A stretch of DNA of 64,000 bases from Blastocatellia bacterium (GCA_016705245.1 JADIYM010000015.1:96558-160557); one strand, 5' to 3'. Counted from the stretch's first letter, positions 1-9,074 are shown. A program made the numbers and translations. The notes: generated by a model not told the origin, from the sequence alone.

Positions 1-1
1 C

Positions 2-1291
2 GCACTCTGGGGACTGCTTGCAGACCGGATCGGCAAACGGCGCGTCGCCGTGACCAGCAGCAGGCTCATGGCGCTAGCACTCGTCGTGGTCCCGGCGATC
101 GCGTGGGGGACACCGCTTTTTGTGCTCATCGCCGTCACCGCGCTTTTCGCGGCGCTGCGCGTCGCTCCGCTTCAGGCACTCGTAACCGAAATCGTCTCTC
201 GCGACGACAGGGCGGTCTACATCGCGCTGCGCAATGCCGCATCCCAGCTCGGTATCGCCACGGCGGTGGCAATTTCCCAACCCGCGTTCGATCGCTTTGG
301 CATGGTTGGCGTCGGAGCCGTCTGCTGTGTCGCGACGATTCTCGCCTGGATCGGCATCGCCAGAATTGACGATCCGCACGAACACGGACGCGTCGTCACG
401 TCGAGACGACGACTCGTCACGATTGCGCGCGCTGCGATCGTAGCGGTCCTACTCGTCACGCTCGGACTGCCGTGGATGCTCAGCATCCTGGTCACGAAAG
501 CCGTGACGCGGACCGACGAACGCAACCGACCCGACACGCCAGCTACGTTCGGAGCCACGTTCGAAGACGTGTCGTTTCCTTCGCTCGACGGGAATACAGT
601 GTCGGGCTGGTGGCTGCCGGGCTCGGATCGGCAGACGACCATCGTGATGACACACGGCATGTTCCGTTCGCGCTGGGAGTTGCTGCCGCGAGCAGTTGAT
701 TTCTGGAAGCGCGGATACGAGGTGCTCGTCTACGACATGCGACGCCACGGCCGGAGCGGTGGCGAGTTCGTGAGCCTTGGCTTTGACGAGCGCCACGATG
801 TCGAAGCCGCGATGGCTTTTGCGAAGTCCCGGGCACCGGAAAATCGGATCGTGCTTTTCGGCGTCTCGATGGGTGGCGCTGCAACACTGATGGCGGCGGC
901 GGAAACCGAAGGTGTGGCTGCGGTCGTCGCCGACAGCTCGTTCCTGTCGCTCGAGCACACGGTGGACCACCATCTTGCCCTCGCCGGGATACCAACGATT
1001 CCCTTCGCGGCGATGCTGACCTGGATGACCGCACTTCGGCTGGGATTCCGTCCGGCACAGTTCGACGTCCGGATCGCCGTGACGCACATAACGGTCCCCA
1101 TCCTCTTTATTGGCGGCACGAAAGACATCCGCATGCCGGTCGAGACGGTGCTCGAGCCGCTTTCGGCGGCGTCCGCCAGTCCGTTATCTCGAAAGCTGGT
1201 CGTTGATGGCGCGACCCACGGTCATGCGTATCCGACCGCGCCCGAGGCCTACGTGAACACCGTCGACGAGTTCCTCCGGTCCGTTCCGTAG
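2..1291 (+). CDS. MFS permease C-terminal part fused to alpha/beta hydrolase (5' truncated by window)
   Basis: The frame is open to the left edge, so the true start lies outside the window. The first visible residues (ALWGLLADRIGKRR) match the cytoplasmic loop motif of major facilitator transporters, followed by about four membrane segments. A further membrane segment leads into an alpha/beta hydrolase domain: HG oxyanion motif near nt 650, nucleophile elbow GVSMGG near nt 860-880, acid in GGTKD near nt 1112, and base His in the ATHGH segment near nt 1215. The hydrolase resembles membrane-anchored S33-type esterases. No stop separates the two parts, so this is a transporter-hydrolase fusion unless an indel merged two adjacent genes. 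Its substrate cannot be told. Confidence 0.7.
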   Translation, partial: ALWGLLADRIGKRRVAVTSSRLMALALVVVPAIAWGTPLFVLIAVTALFAALRVAPLQALVTEIVSRDDRAVYIALRNAASQLGIATAVAISQPAFDRFGMVGVGAVCCVATILAWIGIARIDDPHEHGRVVTSRRRLVTIARAAIVAVLLVTLGLPWMLSILVTKAVTRTDERNRPDTPATFGATFEDVSFPSLDGNTVSGWWLPGSDRQTTIVMTHGMFRSRWELLPRAVDFWKRGYEVLVYDMRRHGRSGGEFVSLGFDERHDVEAAMAFAKSRAPENRIVLFGVSMGGAATLMAAAETEGVAAVVADSSFLSLEHTVDHHLALAGIPTIPFAAMLTWMTALRLGFRPAQFDVRIAVTHITVPILFIGGTKDIRMPVETVLEPLSAASASPLSRKLVVDGATHGHAYPTAPEAYVNTVDEFLRSVP

Positions 1292-1367
1292 GCAGTTGGG
1301 TGAAACCCGATCCCTGCGATGGCGTATCAGCCGCAGACGCAACCAAACCCTTTGGAGGAGACCCTGC

Positions 1368-2662
1368 ATGAAATTCCGCACGACGCTCAAAACCGTCGGC
1401 GTCGCGATCGCCGTGGTGATCGTGGCTGCAGTCTCGACGGCCGGCGCGAGCGCTGCGCCCGCCGGCAAGAAGTTCACGTGGTCCACGACCTCGCCCGTCG
1501 CGCTTGAAGCCACCGCCCAGGTGATTCGCGCGACCGAGACGTTCCAGTTCGGCCCGCCGATATTTGCGATCGCCAAGAAGGCCGTGGACGCCGATCCGAA
1601 CTATGCGTTTGGCTACTACCTCTGCGCTACGTACGCTGCGTCACCGGCAGAGGCAAAGCCGTTCCAGGAGAAGGCCGTCGAACTGCTGAAGAATGCTTCG
1701 GACGGCGAACGCCGCTACATTGAGGCCGTCTTTCTCGTTCGGTCCCAGCAGGCCGACAAGGCGCTTCCGATTCTCCAGGATCTCCACAAGACCTACCCCG
1801 ACGAGCGACTCGTGATGATGATGCTCGGTCAGGTCAGCCTCAACACGGGCGACGTCGCGACGGCGAAACATCTCTTCGAGATGGCCGTGAAGGCCGACAA
1901 CACGACGCCGCGCGCGATGTCGTTTCTCGGCAACGTAAACATTCTGCAGGGCGACTATGCAGCGGCGCGCAAGCAGTACCAGCACGCTCTCAAGGCCAGC
2001 ACTGCAAACATTGCGCCGTTTGGCCCCTACACGGGACTCGCATACTCCTACATCTACGAGGGGAAATACGACGACGCCATTGCGACGCTGAAGCAGTGGA
2101 AGGACAACTACGTGAAGGCCGGCAACAACGCGAACTTCCCGGAGGTGTTCATCTGGAACGCCATCGGTCGCGTGTACCTCGAGAGCGGACGTCCCGCCGA
2201 GGCCATTCCCTTCTATGAAGGTGGATACAAGTCAGTCGAAGCCAGCAGCCTCGAGGCAATCGAGAAGCAGATCTGGTATGGCCGGGTTCATCACGGCAAG
2301 GGCCGCGCGCTCGCGAAGCTCGGCAAACATCAGGAAGCCTGGGCCGAGGCCGAGGCGATCAAGAAGATGATCGACGAGGGCGGTGAGCGCGGAAGGAATT
2401 CGTCCACGCGTATCACTACATTGCGGGATACCTGAAGCTCGAGGCCGGTGACTTTGCCGCGGCGATCGAGCACATGAAGCAATCGGATCTCACCGATCCG
2501 TTCCACATGCTCATTCTCGCCCGGGCGTACGACAAGGCGGGAGACAAGGAGAACGCCATCAAGTCGTACGAGGCGATCACGAAGTCGAAGGTCGTCAACA
2601 TGGAGCGCGCGTTGTCCGTTCCGGAAGCAACACGGCGGCTCAAGGCGCTCAAGACGGCGTAG
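1368..2662 (+). CDS. Secreted tetratricopeptide-repeat protein, frameshifted near 2395
   Basis: The start is ATG 1368, preceded by a strong GGAGGAG; the longer in-frame upstream start lacks this. The N-terminus is a signal peptide (about 25 residues, ending ASA-A). TPR-like helical pairs follow across the protein (the segments near nt 1790-2000 and 2200-2350 are clear). The first frame stops at 2435, but homologous-looking TPR sequence continues in another frame from about 2395 (residues KEFVHAYHYIAGYLKLEAGD) to 2662. Adding one A in GGAAGG at about 2393-2398 restores a single protein of about 431 aa. It is probably a periplasmic scaffold; no enzyme motif is seen. It sits alone between the permease-hydrolase and a palindromic repeat. 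Confidence 0.7.
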
Positions 2663-2713
2663 ACGGCGTAGACGGCACAGACAGCGTAGACGGATTGTCG
2701 TCGACGGCCTCGC

Positions 2714-2809
2714 CTCCTGCGCGAAGCGCCTTGGAGTGCGGCGCAAAGCGCTGCTTTGGATCGATCCAAAGCGGCGCTTTGCGCCGCTCCAAGGCGCTTC
2801 GCGCAGGAA
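2714..2809. repeat. Long palindromic repeat, family A copy 1
   Basis: This near-perfect inverted repeat of about 96 bp is centred on TTTGGATCGATCCAAA (2755-2770). Its arms contain GCGCGAAGCGCCTTGGAG and the reverse complement. It lies between the convergent TPR gene and the DUF6702-like gene, so it may terminate both. A second, diverged copy lies at 22521-22607. Just upstream, 2655-2697 holds a short imperfect tandem of GTAGACGGC-like units. Confidence 0.8.
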
Positions 2810-2814
2810 GTGGG

Positions 2815-3360
2815 CTAACTGTCCACCGAGAACCCGATCTGTTTCGCACCATCGCCAGTCGAGAACGTGAGCGTCGTTCGCCGCTTTCCATCCTTGATGT
2901 TCACGGTGTTCACCTGATCGTCGAACAACTCGAAGAACAGCTTGTTCTCGAGCCGTCCTCCATCGAGCTGCCCGTTGAGCGGCGCCTCGACAAAAAGCCA
3001 CACGACGTCAACCGAGGTTTCCCGCCCGATCCAGCTGAATGCCAGGCGCTTGCCATTCGCCCCTTCGATCCCGAGCGATGCCGAGACGTAGTCGAGCGCA
3101 AGCGCATCGAACCCGACCGTCGTTCCGAGCCGCACACGGCGTCCGGTGCGACGCGTCAGCGCTTCCTCGAGGTCGTCGACGAAGACCCGAATTCCGACCT
3201 CGACGGTATTCGCGGACGCGTTGACCTCGATCTGCGTCAGCGACGCGTGAAACGTATGCGCGGCCACCACGCGCGGCCACACGGCGACCATCAGGATGCA
3301 GATTCCCGCGGCTGCGACTCCCCGCGCCGCGACTCGGATCGGATCTCGCCTGCCGCTCAC
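2815..3360 (-). CDS. DUF6702-like secreted protein
   Basis: A 181-aa protein with a hydrophobic N-terminal signal segment that ends VVAAHTFHAS. The mature part begins at the His-containing HTFHAS stretch and is mostly beta-strand-like. The HxFHASxT opening and the size fit the DUF6702 family of uncharacterised periplasmic proteins, which often lie beside M1 peptidases. Its GTG start (3358-3360) overlaps the TGA of the upstream peptidase gene (3357-3359) as GTGA, so the two are translationally coupled. Function unknown; the coupling suggests it assists the peptidase or shares its envelope location. Confidence 0.7.
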   Translation of the reverse strand: MSGRRDPIRVAARGVAAAGICILMVAVWPRVVAAHTFHASLTQIEVNASANTVEVGIRVFVDDLEEALTRRTGRRVRLGTTVGFDALALDYVSASLGIEGANGKRLAFSWIGRETSVDVVWLFVEAPLNGQLDGGRLENKLFFELFDDQVNTVNIKDGKRRTTLTFSTGDGAKQIGFSVDS

Positions 3361-5699
3361 GGCGTGCCTGGAGAAGTGTTCGGCCCGGCCTCGGGTTTGC
3401 GCTCGAGCATCTGCATGGGATTCGGCTGCCGGCCGTCCTGCTTGAAGAGCTGGAATCGCGATTTCACCGGCCGTCGCGGAAAGGCGTTGTTCTCGAGGTC
3501 CGTGTCGGCCGTCTCGAGATTCGGATCGAGCACGATCGCCTTCAGCTCCTTTTTCGTCATCACGAGCTTGGAGACATCTTTGCTGTTGTAGCGCCAGATC
3601 TCCGCCGGAATCCGCAGCTCCTCCGACGTTCCGTCGGTGTATTCGAGCTTCAGGAGGACCGGCATGACGAGCCCGCCAACGTTCCGCAGCTCTACGAGAT
3701 AAAAGTTCAGGCCCGAGTTCAGCAATTCCCTCTCACGCGGCGATAGCCCAGCGACGAACTTCGCATACGCCTCGCGCTCACGAGGTGTCACTGCAAACCG
3801 ATCGTACGTGTTGTAGAAGTCCTTTAGCGAAGGATCCCTGTCCACCGCTTTCGGAATGGCCTTGTTGCGCTGCTCCGAGAGCGAATCGGGACGAGCATCC
3901 TCCTCGGCCTTGCGCGCCGGGTTCTCGACGTCGGGATCTCGCGTGTCGATAGTGAACTGGCGGACACGCTCGATCGAGATGTCGACGCGGTCCGTGGAAT
4001 AGAACCAGCCGTGCCAGAACCAGTCGAGATCGATGGCCGAGGCGTCCTCCATCGTGCGGAAGAAGTCGGCCGGCATCGGCCGCTTGAACTTCCAGCGGCG
4101 CGCGTATTCCTTGAACGCCTTGTCAAAGAGGTCGCGGCCGAGAATGGTCTCTCGAAGTATGTTCAGGGCCGTCGCCGGCTTGGCGTACGCATTGTTGCCG
4201 AACTGAAGCAGTGACTCAGAGTTCGTCATGATCGGCACCTGGTCGGTGCTCGACATGTATTCGACGATGTTGCGCGGCTCGCCGCGGCCCGATGGATATG
4301 TCTCCTCCCACTCCCGCTCGGAGAGGTACTGCAGGAAGGTGTTGAGGCCTTCGTCCATCCACGTCCACTGCCGCTCGTCCGAGTTGACGATCATCGGGAA
4401 ATAGTTGTGCCCGACCTCGTGGATCACGACCGTGATCAGCCCGTATTTCGATCGCGCCGAGTAGGTGCCGTCTTCCTCTGGCCGCGGGCCGTTGAAGCAG
4501 ATCATCGGGTACTCCATTCCACCGACCGGCGCGTTCACCGAGATCGCGACCGGATACGGATACGTGAAGGTGTACCTCGAGTAGACGTCGAGAGTGTGCG
4601 TAATCGCTGCTGTCGAATACTGGCCCCACAGCGGATTGCCCTCCTTCGGATAGAAGGACATGGCCATCACGCGGTTGCCCCCGACGTCATGCCTGTGTGC
4701 GTCCCAGATGAACTTGCGCGAGGACGCGAACGCGAAGTCACGCACGTTCTGGGCCTTGAAGATCCACGTCTTCTTGCCGGAGGGCTTCGCCGATTCGGCG
4801 GCCTTCACTTCATCGGGTGTGACGATTTGAACCGGTTTGGCTGCCGTCTCGGCGATCTTGAGCCGCTGGCGCTGCGTCGCGGTCAGCACGGCTTCCGGAT
4901 TCTGTAGAACGCCGGTCGCCGCGACGACGTGGTCGTTCGGAACGGTCAGACGCACGAGATAGTCACCGAATTCGAGCGAGAACTCGCCGCTCCCGAGGAA
5001 CTGCTTGTGCTGCCAGCCGTTCGCGTCCGTGTACGGAGCCATCCGCGGAAACCACTGCGCGATGGCGTAGAGATAGTTCCCGTCCTTCTCGAAGTACTCG
5101 TACCCAGAACGCGAACGGACCTTCCGGGCGTTGTTGATGTTGTAGCTCCACGCGACCGAGAACGAAACGACACCCCCAGGCGCCAGCGGCTCGCGAAGGT
5201 CGACGCGCATCATCGTCTTCACGATGGTGTAATTGAGGGGCTGTCCCTTGGCGTCCTTGACCGATGCGATCACGTGTCCGCCTTCGAACGTGGCTCGCGT
5301 GAGCATCCCGTCGAGTTGATCGAACGATGTCCGGTCGAGCGTCGGTGCCGTCGCCGTCAGCTGGGTGTCCGAGCCCTTCGCGAGCATGTTCTGGTCGAGC
5401 TGCAGCCACAGGTAGACGAGAGAGTCCGGCGAGTGATTCCGGTACGTGATCGTCTCGGACCCGGTGATGCGCTGCGCCGCGTCGTCGAGCTCGACGTCGA
5501 TCACGTGGTCGGCGCGCTGCTGCCAGTACTGATGACCCGGCGCCCCCGACGCGGTTCGATAGGTGTTCGGCGTCGGAAGTATCTCTTCGAGCTGACGGAA
5601 CTTGTCCTCTCGAGGAGAGCGGACGGTTTCAGGTGACTGGGCCGTAGCTGTGAGAACCGAGGACAAGCAGACGAGGACGGCGGCGATGACTCGAATCAT
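3357..5699 (-). CDS. M1 family zinc metallopeptidase
   Basis: A 780-aa exported aminopeptidase-like protein with an N-terminal signal peptide (cleavage after about residue 20, TATAQ). An N-terminal beta domain of the M1 type is followed by the substrate-anchoring GGMEYPM motif and the zinc site HEVGH near residue 427. The third ligand Glu lies downstream in MDEGLNTF, as in the HExxH-x18-E pattern. The catalytic Glu and both His are present, so activity is expected. The C-terminal third lacks an obvious ERAP-like domain. The gene is followed by the DUF6702-like gene with a 3-base overlap. The substrate cannot be predicted; peptide trimming in the periplasm is likely. Confidence 0.88.
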   Translation of the reverse strand: MIRVIAAVLVCLSSVLTATAQSPETVRSPREDKFRQLEEILPTPNTYRTASGAPGHQYWQQRADHVIDVELDDAAQRITGSETITYRNHSPDSLVYLWLQLDQNMLAKGSDTQLTATAPTLDRTSFDQLDGMLTRATFEGGHVIASVKDAKGQPLNYTIVKTMMRVDLREPLAPGGVVSFSVAWSYNINNARKVRSRSGYEYFEKDGNYLYAIAQWFPRMAPYTDANGWQHKQFLGSGEFSLEFGDYLVRLTVPNDHVVAATGVLQNPEAVLTATQRQRLKIAETAAKPVQIVTPDEVKAAESAKPSGKKTWIFKAQNVRDFAFASSRKFIWDAHRHDVGGNRVMAMSFYPKEGNPLWGQYSTAAITHTLDVYSRYTFTYPYPVAISVNAPVGGMEYPMICFNGPRPEEDGTYSARSKYGLITVVIHEVGHNYFPMIVNSDERQWTWMDEGLNTFLQYLSEREWEETYPSGRGEPRNIVEYMSSTDQVPIMTNSESLLQFGNNAYAKPATALNILRETILGRDLFDKAFKEYARRWKFKRPMPADFFRTMEDASAIDLDWFWHGWFYSTDRVDISIERVRQFTIDTRDPDVENPARKAEEDARPDSLSEQRNKAIPKAVDRDPSLKDFYNTYDRFAVTPREREAYAKFVAGLSPRERELLNSGLNFYLVELRNVGGLVMPVLLKLEYTDGTSEELRIPAEIWRYNSKDVSKLVMTKKELKAIVLDPNLETADTDLENNAFPRRPVKSRFQLFKQDGRQPNPMQMLERKPEAGPNTSPGTP

Positions 5700-5788
5700 G
5701 GACGGAATCGACTCCCGAGTTTGAGCTGGAAACGTGGGGGAGTCGAGAGATTACCATCCGCCGCAATCGACCGTCACGTTACTCTCCC

Positions 5789-5884
5789 TGTCTCAGTGGC
5801 TCTGTGTCTCCGTGCGCGCAGCGCTCTTCATGGGTGTGAAGACGCTACGCACACGGAGACACGGAGGCACTGAGGCGCTGAGTC
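5789..5884. repeat. Palindromic repeat, family B copy 1
   Basis: Imperfect inverted repeat with arms of about 32 nt around a short spacer. The right arm contains ACGCACACGGAGACACGG and the left arm its near complement. It lies between two minus-strand genes. The second copy is at 8975-9074. Confidence 0.75.
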
Positions 5885-5901
5885 CCAAATGACGCGTGGT
5901 C

Positions 5902-6291
5902 TCACTTCGATTCGCCAATCGACCGATCAAAGATCGCCCGACGCTCGGCGACCAGGCGGTCGAAGATCACGCGTTGCTCGGGCGTCAGCTTCGTACCGAT
6001 TCGCTCCTGCGCCCGCTCGAACACGTCCTTCACGTCGGCCAGCAGGGTCGGATGCTCCACCATGAATTGCCTTCGCGCGGAAATGATCTCTTCCCGGATC
6101 TGCGACTCCTGCTCAGACGTCAGCGACAGTTCGCGATCGAGAAGCATTACGGTCGCCTGGGCGACGGGCTCCGGCGACGACGCGATACTTCGCTCGATGC
6201 GGACGCGCACGAGGTGCATGCCCGCCGCGCCTGCCACCGCCCCGACCAGGAACACGGCAACCACCACCGCATACGCGCGCCACCCGTTCAT
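5902..6291 (-). CDS. Spy/CpxP-like (LTxxQ) periplasmic protein
   Basis: A 129-aa protein. The start is ATG 6289-6291, overlapping the anti-sigma TGA (6288-6290) as ATGA. One N-terminal membrane or signal segment (AYAVVVAVFLVGAVAGAAGM) is followed by a helical domain with two LTxxQ-type motifs, LTSEQESQ and LTPEQRVI. This is the signature of Spy/CpxP/CnrX-type proteins, which act as periplasmic chaperones or metal/stress sensors. Third gene of a sigma / anti-sigma / LTxxQ operon with overlapping stops and starts, so it is probably a sensor or partner of the anti-sigma factor, as CnrX is. Which stress it senses is not visible. Confidence 0.75.
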   Translation of the reverse strand: MNGWRAYAVVVAVFLVGAVAGAAGMHLVRVRIERSIASSPEPVAQATVMLLDRELSLTSEQESQIREEIISARRQFMVEHPTLLADVKDVFERAQERIGTKLTPEQRVIFDRLVAERRAIFDRSIGESK

Positions 6292-6674
6292 CGCGACCCT
6301 CCCGTACTTTTTTCGCCCGGAGAGGCCAGCAGGACGGCGCCAAGCACCGCGTCGCTCCCGCCGTTGCGAGCCAGGGCCTGCGCCACGGCGGCCTCGCGCT
6401 CGCTCGCCAAAACAGCCGACTCGTACCCGGCCGCGCCAACGAGCAGCAGCGCGACGACCGCAAACACCGGCAGCAGTCTGACAGCAGCCAAGGCCACCGG
6501 CGTCCGTGTCGCGGTGCTTCTGCTGTCGCGCGAGAGTGCTCGAATGCGCGCCGCAAAGTACGGCGGCGCTTCTAGCGGCGGAGCGGGATCCGACGCGGCC
6601 TCGAAGAGCGATCGAAGGCGCTCCGCCTTGGCATCGGCTTTGACGTTCGTGTCCTTGTCGTTGTGACCATTCAC
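6288..6674 (-). CDS. Putative membrane anti-sigma factor
   Basis: A 128-aa protein with GTG start 6672-6674 overlapping the sigma-factor TGA (6671-6673). The N-terminal half is cytoplasmic and charged (RLRSLFEAASD, then PPYFAARIRALSR). One membrane segment lies at about residues 65-85 (LLPVFAVVALLLVGAAG), followed by a short periplasmic tail. No zinc-binding HxxxCxxC motif is seen. The assignment as anti-sigma factor rests on topology and on its place directly behind an ECF sigma gene and before an LTxxQ protein. The sequence itself is poorly conserved, so another membrane regulator cannot be excluded. Confidence 0.6.
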   Translation of the reverse strand: MNGHNDKDTNVKADAKAERLRSLFEAASDPAPPLEAPPYFAARIRALSRDSRSTATRTPVALAAVRLLPVFAVVALLLVGAAGYESAVLASEREAAVAQALARNGGSDAVLGAVLLASPGEKSTGGSR

Positions 6675-7309
6675 GATCTCTTCCTCCCCACCCGCTTCTC
6701 AGCCGGCGCAAGCATTGCCTTCAACTTCCGTCGAGCGCGAAACGCACGGACCTTCACGTTCACGACGGACCAGCCGGTCAGGTCGGCGACATCCGCCGCC
6801 GAACGATCCTCGAGCACCATGAGCGTCAGCACGAGCCGCTCGGCAGGCTGCAGCATCGCGAGCATCTCATCCGCGGCGATCCGGGCCTGCTCCTGCCGCC
6901 AGAATGAAGCGCCGTCGCCGGCCTCCGCATCCGGTCCCGGTGAATCCGCTGCCGGATCGGCGACTGATTCGATCGGTGTCTCGGGTCGACGACGAGAGCG
7001 CCGCAGCGCGTCGTAGCACGCATTGACCGCGATTCGCGAGAGCCAGTGCTCGAGCGGCACCTCGCCACGATACGAACCGATCGAAATGAACGCCTTGAGA
7101 AAGACCTCTTGATGAATCTCTTCAGCGGCGTCCGGCTGCCGAAAGAACCGACCTGCGATTCCTGCAACACGGGCGAAATGGCGTTCGACGAGCTCGTCGA
7201 ACGCCGCTTCGTCGCCCCCGGCGATACGCTCGGCGAGTCGCCGGTCCGCGGCGAGATTCGTCGTCGGATCGGCGAGACTCGCCGGCGCCAATCGGTGCAT
7301 GAACAACAT
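6671..7309 (-). CDS. ECF (sigma-70 family) RNA polymerase sigma factor
   Basis: Region 2 is clear (FDELVERHFARVAGIAGRFF, DAAEEIHQEVFLKAF, then the -10 binding helix HWLSRIAVNACYDALRR). Region 4 carries a helix-turn-helix (LQPAERLVLTLMVLEDRSAA, DVADLTGWSVVNVKVRAFRA). I chose ATG 7307-7309 (MLFMHRLAP, 212 aa), because an ATG at 7384 would overlap the upstream gene and add a non-conserved tail; a GTG at 7327 is also possible. It directs transcription of an extracytoplasmic stress regulon. It is flanked by two LTxxQ proteins and followed by a coupled anti-sigma gene, an arrangement like CnrYXH. Confidence 0.85.
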   Translation of the reverse strand: MLFMHRLAPASLADPTTNLAADRRLAERIAGGDEAAFDELVERHFARVAGIAGRFFRQPDAAEEIHQEVFLKAFISIGSYRGEVPLEHWLSRIAVNACYDALRRSRRRPETPIESVADPAADSPGPDAEAGDGASFWRQEQARIAADEMLAMLQPAERLVLTLMVLEDRSAADVADLTGWSVVNVKVRAFRARRKLKAMLAPAEKRVGRKRS

Positions 7310-7340
7310 ACTGAGCGTTTTGCTCACGAGCGTTCCGATT

Positions 7341-8177
7341 CTACACGAGCAGTCGCATTCCAACGGTGAACGCGAGCTCTCCACGATCCTCGAGCGCCTG
7401 ACGGAGTCGCTCCTGCACGGACGCGAGCTTCGCGCGTTGATCCGGCGTCAGCGTGTCCTCGATCTCGGCGAAGATCTCGGCGCGCTCGACCGCGAGCTCA
7501 ACGTCGACAGCGGCCACGGCGGCCGACGCTTCGCGCACCGCGTCTTCACTCACTTGCGGCTGTCGAATAGCGTCGGTGAGAGCCGTCCGGGTTGCGATTT
7601 CCTGCGACACAAGCGCCTCGAGCGTCGGGGCGTGCGACTCGATGATGGCGCGAATGGCGGCACGCTGCTCCTCTGAGAGGTTCAGCTTGTTCAGTCCGGC
7701 GCGCGGACCGATGGTTCGCTCGAGATCGGACTGGACGAGTTTCCTCATACGTTCGGTGAATGCAGCGACCTCGGCCTTCTGCTCTTCGGTCAGAATCGGC
7801 GAGACCTCGGTGTAGATCTCGGCGCGCTCGATGGCGAGGTCGGCGTCGGCCGAAGCCACTACACGCGACGCCAGCCTCACGGCCTGTTCGTTGGTTTCCG
7901 GCTGGTGAATGGCCTGGAAGAGGACGGCGCGCGCGGCCACCTCACGCTCGACGAGCGACGTGAGGTCTGCCTGATGCGCTTCGAGAACTACGCGAATCTC
8001 GGCGCGCTGTTGCGGAGTCAGGTTGAGTCGATCGACGAATCCGGTGATCAGTCGAACGGGTTCGAATGCGCGGCTGGCGCGCTGCCCGGCGAGCGTGACG
8101 CCGTGTCCGAGCGTCAGGAGCAAGGTGACGACAAGCGTCATTCCGATGAGGCGAGATCGTGTGGACGTGCGATCCAT
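7341..8177 (-). CDS. Duplicated Spy/CpxP-like periplasmic protein
   Basis: A 278-aa protein with a signal peptide (residues about 10-30, ending TLAGQ). The mature part is two similar helical units of about 110 residues. Each has an LxxxQRAEIR/AAIR motif (LTPQQRAEIRVVLEAHQADL and LSEEQRAAIRAIIESHAPTL), a VxxEVAARxxLxxAIxQP segment, an AxVAAxDxxLAxERAEIxxE segment and a closing LTxxQKAE or LTPDQRAK. This is an internal duplication of the LTxxQ fold. It lies 31 bp upstream of the sigma gene on the same strand and is probably part of its regulon. A role as periplasmic chaperone or envelope sensor is inferred from the family. Confidence 0.75.
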   Translation of the reverse strand: MDRTSTRSRLIGMTLVVTLLLTLGHGVTLAGQRASRAFEPVRLITGFVDRLNLTPQQRAEIRVVLEAHQADLTSLVEREVAARAVLFQAIHQPETNEQAVRLASRVVASADADLAIERAEIYTEVSPILTEEQKAEVAAFTERMRKLVQSDLERTIGPRAGLNKLNLSEEQRAAIRAIIESHAPTLEALVSQEIATRTALTDAIRQPQVSEDAVREASAAVAAVDVELAVERAEIFAEIEDTLTPDQRAKLASVQERLRQALEDRGELAFTVGMRLLV

Positions 8178-8373
8178 GAGAGTGAATCCTCCGTTTCGTG
8201 TTGCGCGCCGGCCTTCCCGCGGCCAATCGCGTGTCTACCCACGAAGACGCCAGCCGTGTTGACTCGGTTACATCGCTCCTGAAAGAAATCTCGCCGCGCC
8301 GGCGTTGTGGCCCCCGACCGACGGATGCACGTTTCGCATGCCGTAGTTTGCAATCCGGACGTAGTATTCCTCC

Positions 8374-8964
8374 ATGAACCCTATGCTGAATCTGCGGATC
8401 TTCACGGTTTTCGTCTTCGTGCTCGTGGCCGCCGTCGCTGCGCCGGCCCGGTCGGGTCGCAATCGTCGTTCCGCGCCGGCGCCGCAGCCCGCGGCGGCGC
8501 CTCCGGTTGCTGCGCCGGCCGAACCGAAGCCCGTGCCCCGAGCGGCCCCCGTCCCATACATTGCCAACTTCAAGGTGAAGTATGCGGGCGGATCGCTCGG
8601 GCTAAAGGACGGTGCGGACGTGCGCATCGACATACGCGACGGCCAGCTCACCTTCAAGGCAGAGAAACTCGACGTGACCGTCGTAGGCGACCGTGTGACG
8701 GACGTCAGCTATGGTCAGCGCGTGAGGAAGCGAACCGCGGAAGCGGTCGGGGCATCGGTCATCATCCCGGGCATCGGCGGCATCATTGGAGACTCGAAGT
8801 CGACGGCGCATTACATCGAGATAGTCTGGGGAGGTGCGCCCATCGGAGGCCTCGCCATGCGGGTCGACAAGAACGACTACCAGAAGCTCATCGACGCGCT
8901 CGAGGCAACTACCGGTCTGAAGGTCCGGCTCGAACCCGAACCGCTGATCAGAGACGTGCCGTAG
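8374..8964 (+). CDS. Secreted protein with Pro/Ala-rich linker
   Basis: A 196-aa protein. Residues 1-25 form a signal peptide (FTVFVFVLVAAVAAPARS), and residues about 30-62 are rich in Pro and Ala, as in a flexible tether. The remaining 135 residues look globular with beta strands and glycine turns (VIIPGIGGIIGD). It resembles bacterial PH-like or lipid-binding secreted domains only vaguely, and I do not recognise a family. It is monocistronic and convergent with PPK2, with a palindromic repeat after its stop. Confidence 0.6.
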   Translation: MNPMLNLRIFTVFVFVLVAAVAAPARSGRNRRSAPAPQPAAAPPVAAPAEPKPVPRAAPVPYIANFKVKYAGGSLGLKDGADVRIDIRDGQLTFKAEKLDVTVVGDRVTDVSYGQRVRKRTAEAVGASVIIPGIGGIIGDSKSTAHYIEIVWGGAPIGGLAMRVDKNDYQKLIDALEATTGLKVRLEPEPLIRDVP

Positions 8965-8974
8965 TTGATCGAGG

Positions 8975-9074
8975 CTCAGTGACTCCGTGACTCATTGTCT
9001 CCGTGACTCTGTGTGCGTAGCGTCTGGAGAGCTACGCACACAGAGTCACGGAGTCGCGGAGACACCGAGACACT
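8975..9074. repeat. Palindromic repeat, family B copy 2
   Basis: Inverted repeat with arms of 35-40 nt, including GAGCTACGCACACAGAGTCA and its complement on the left side. It lies between convergent genes (8964 and 9087) and could fold as a terminator for both. It shares arm sequence with 5789-5884. Confidence 0.78.

Noticed and set aside
4929..5636. 235-aa plus-strand open frame
   Set aside because: Antisense to the M1 peptidase signal-peptide and beta-domain region; a shadow of GC-rich codon use.
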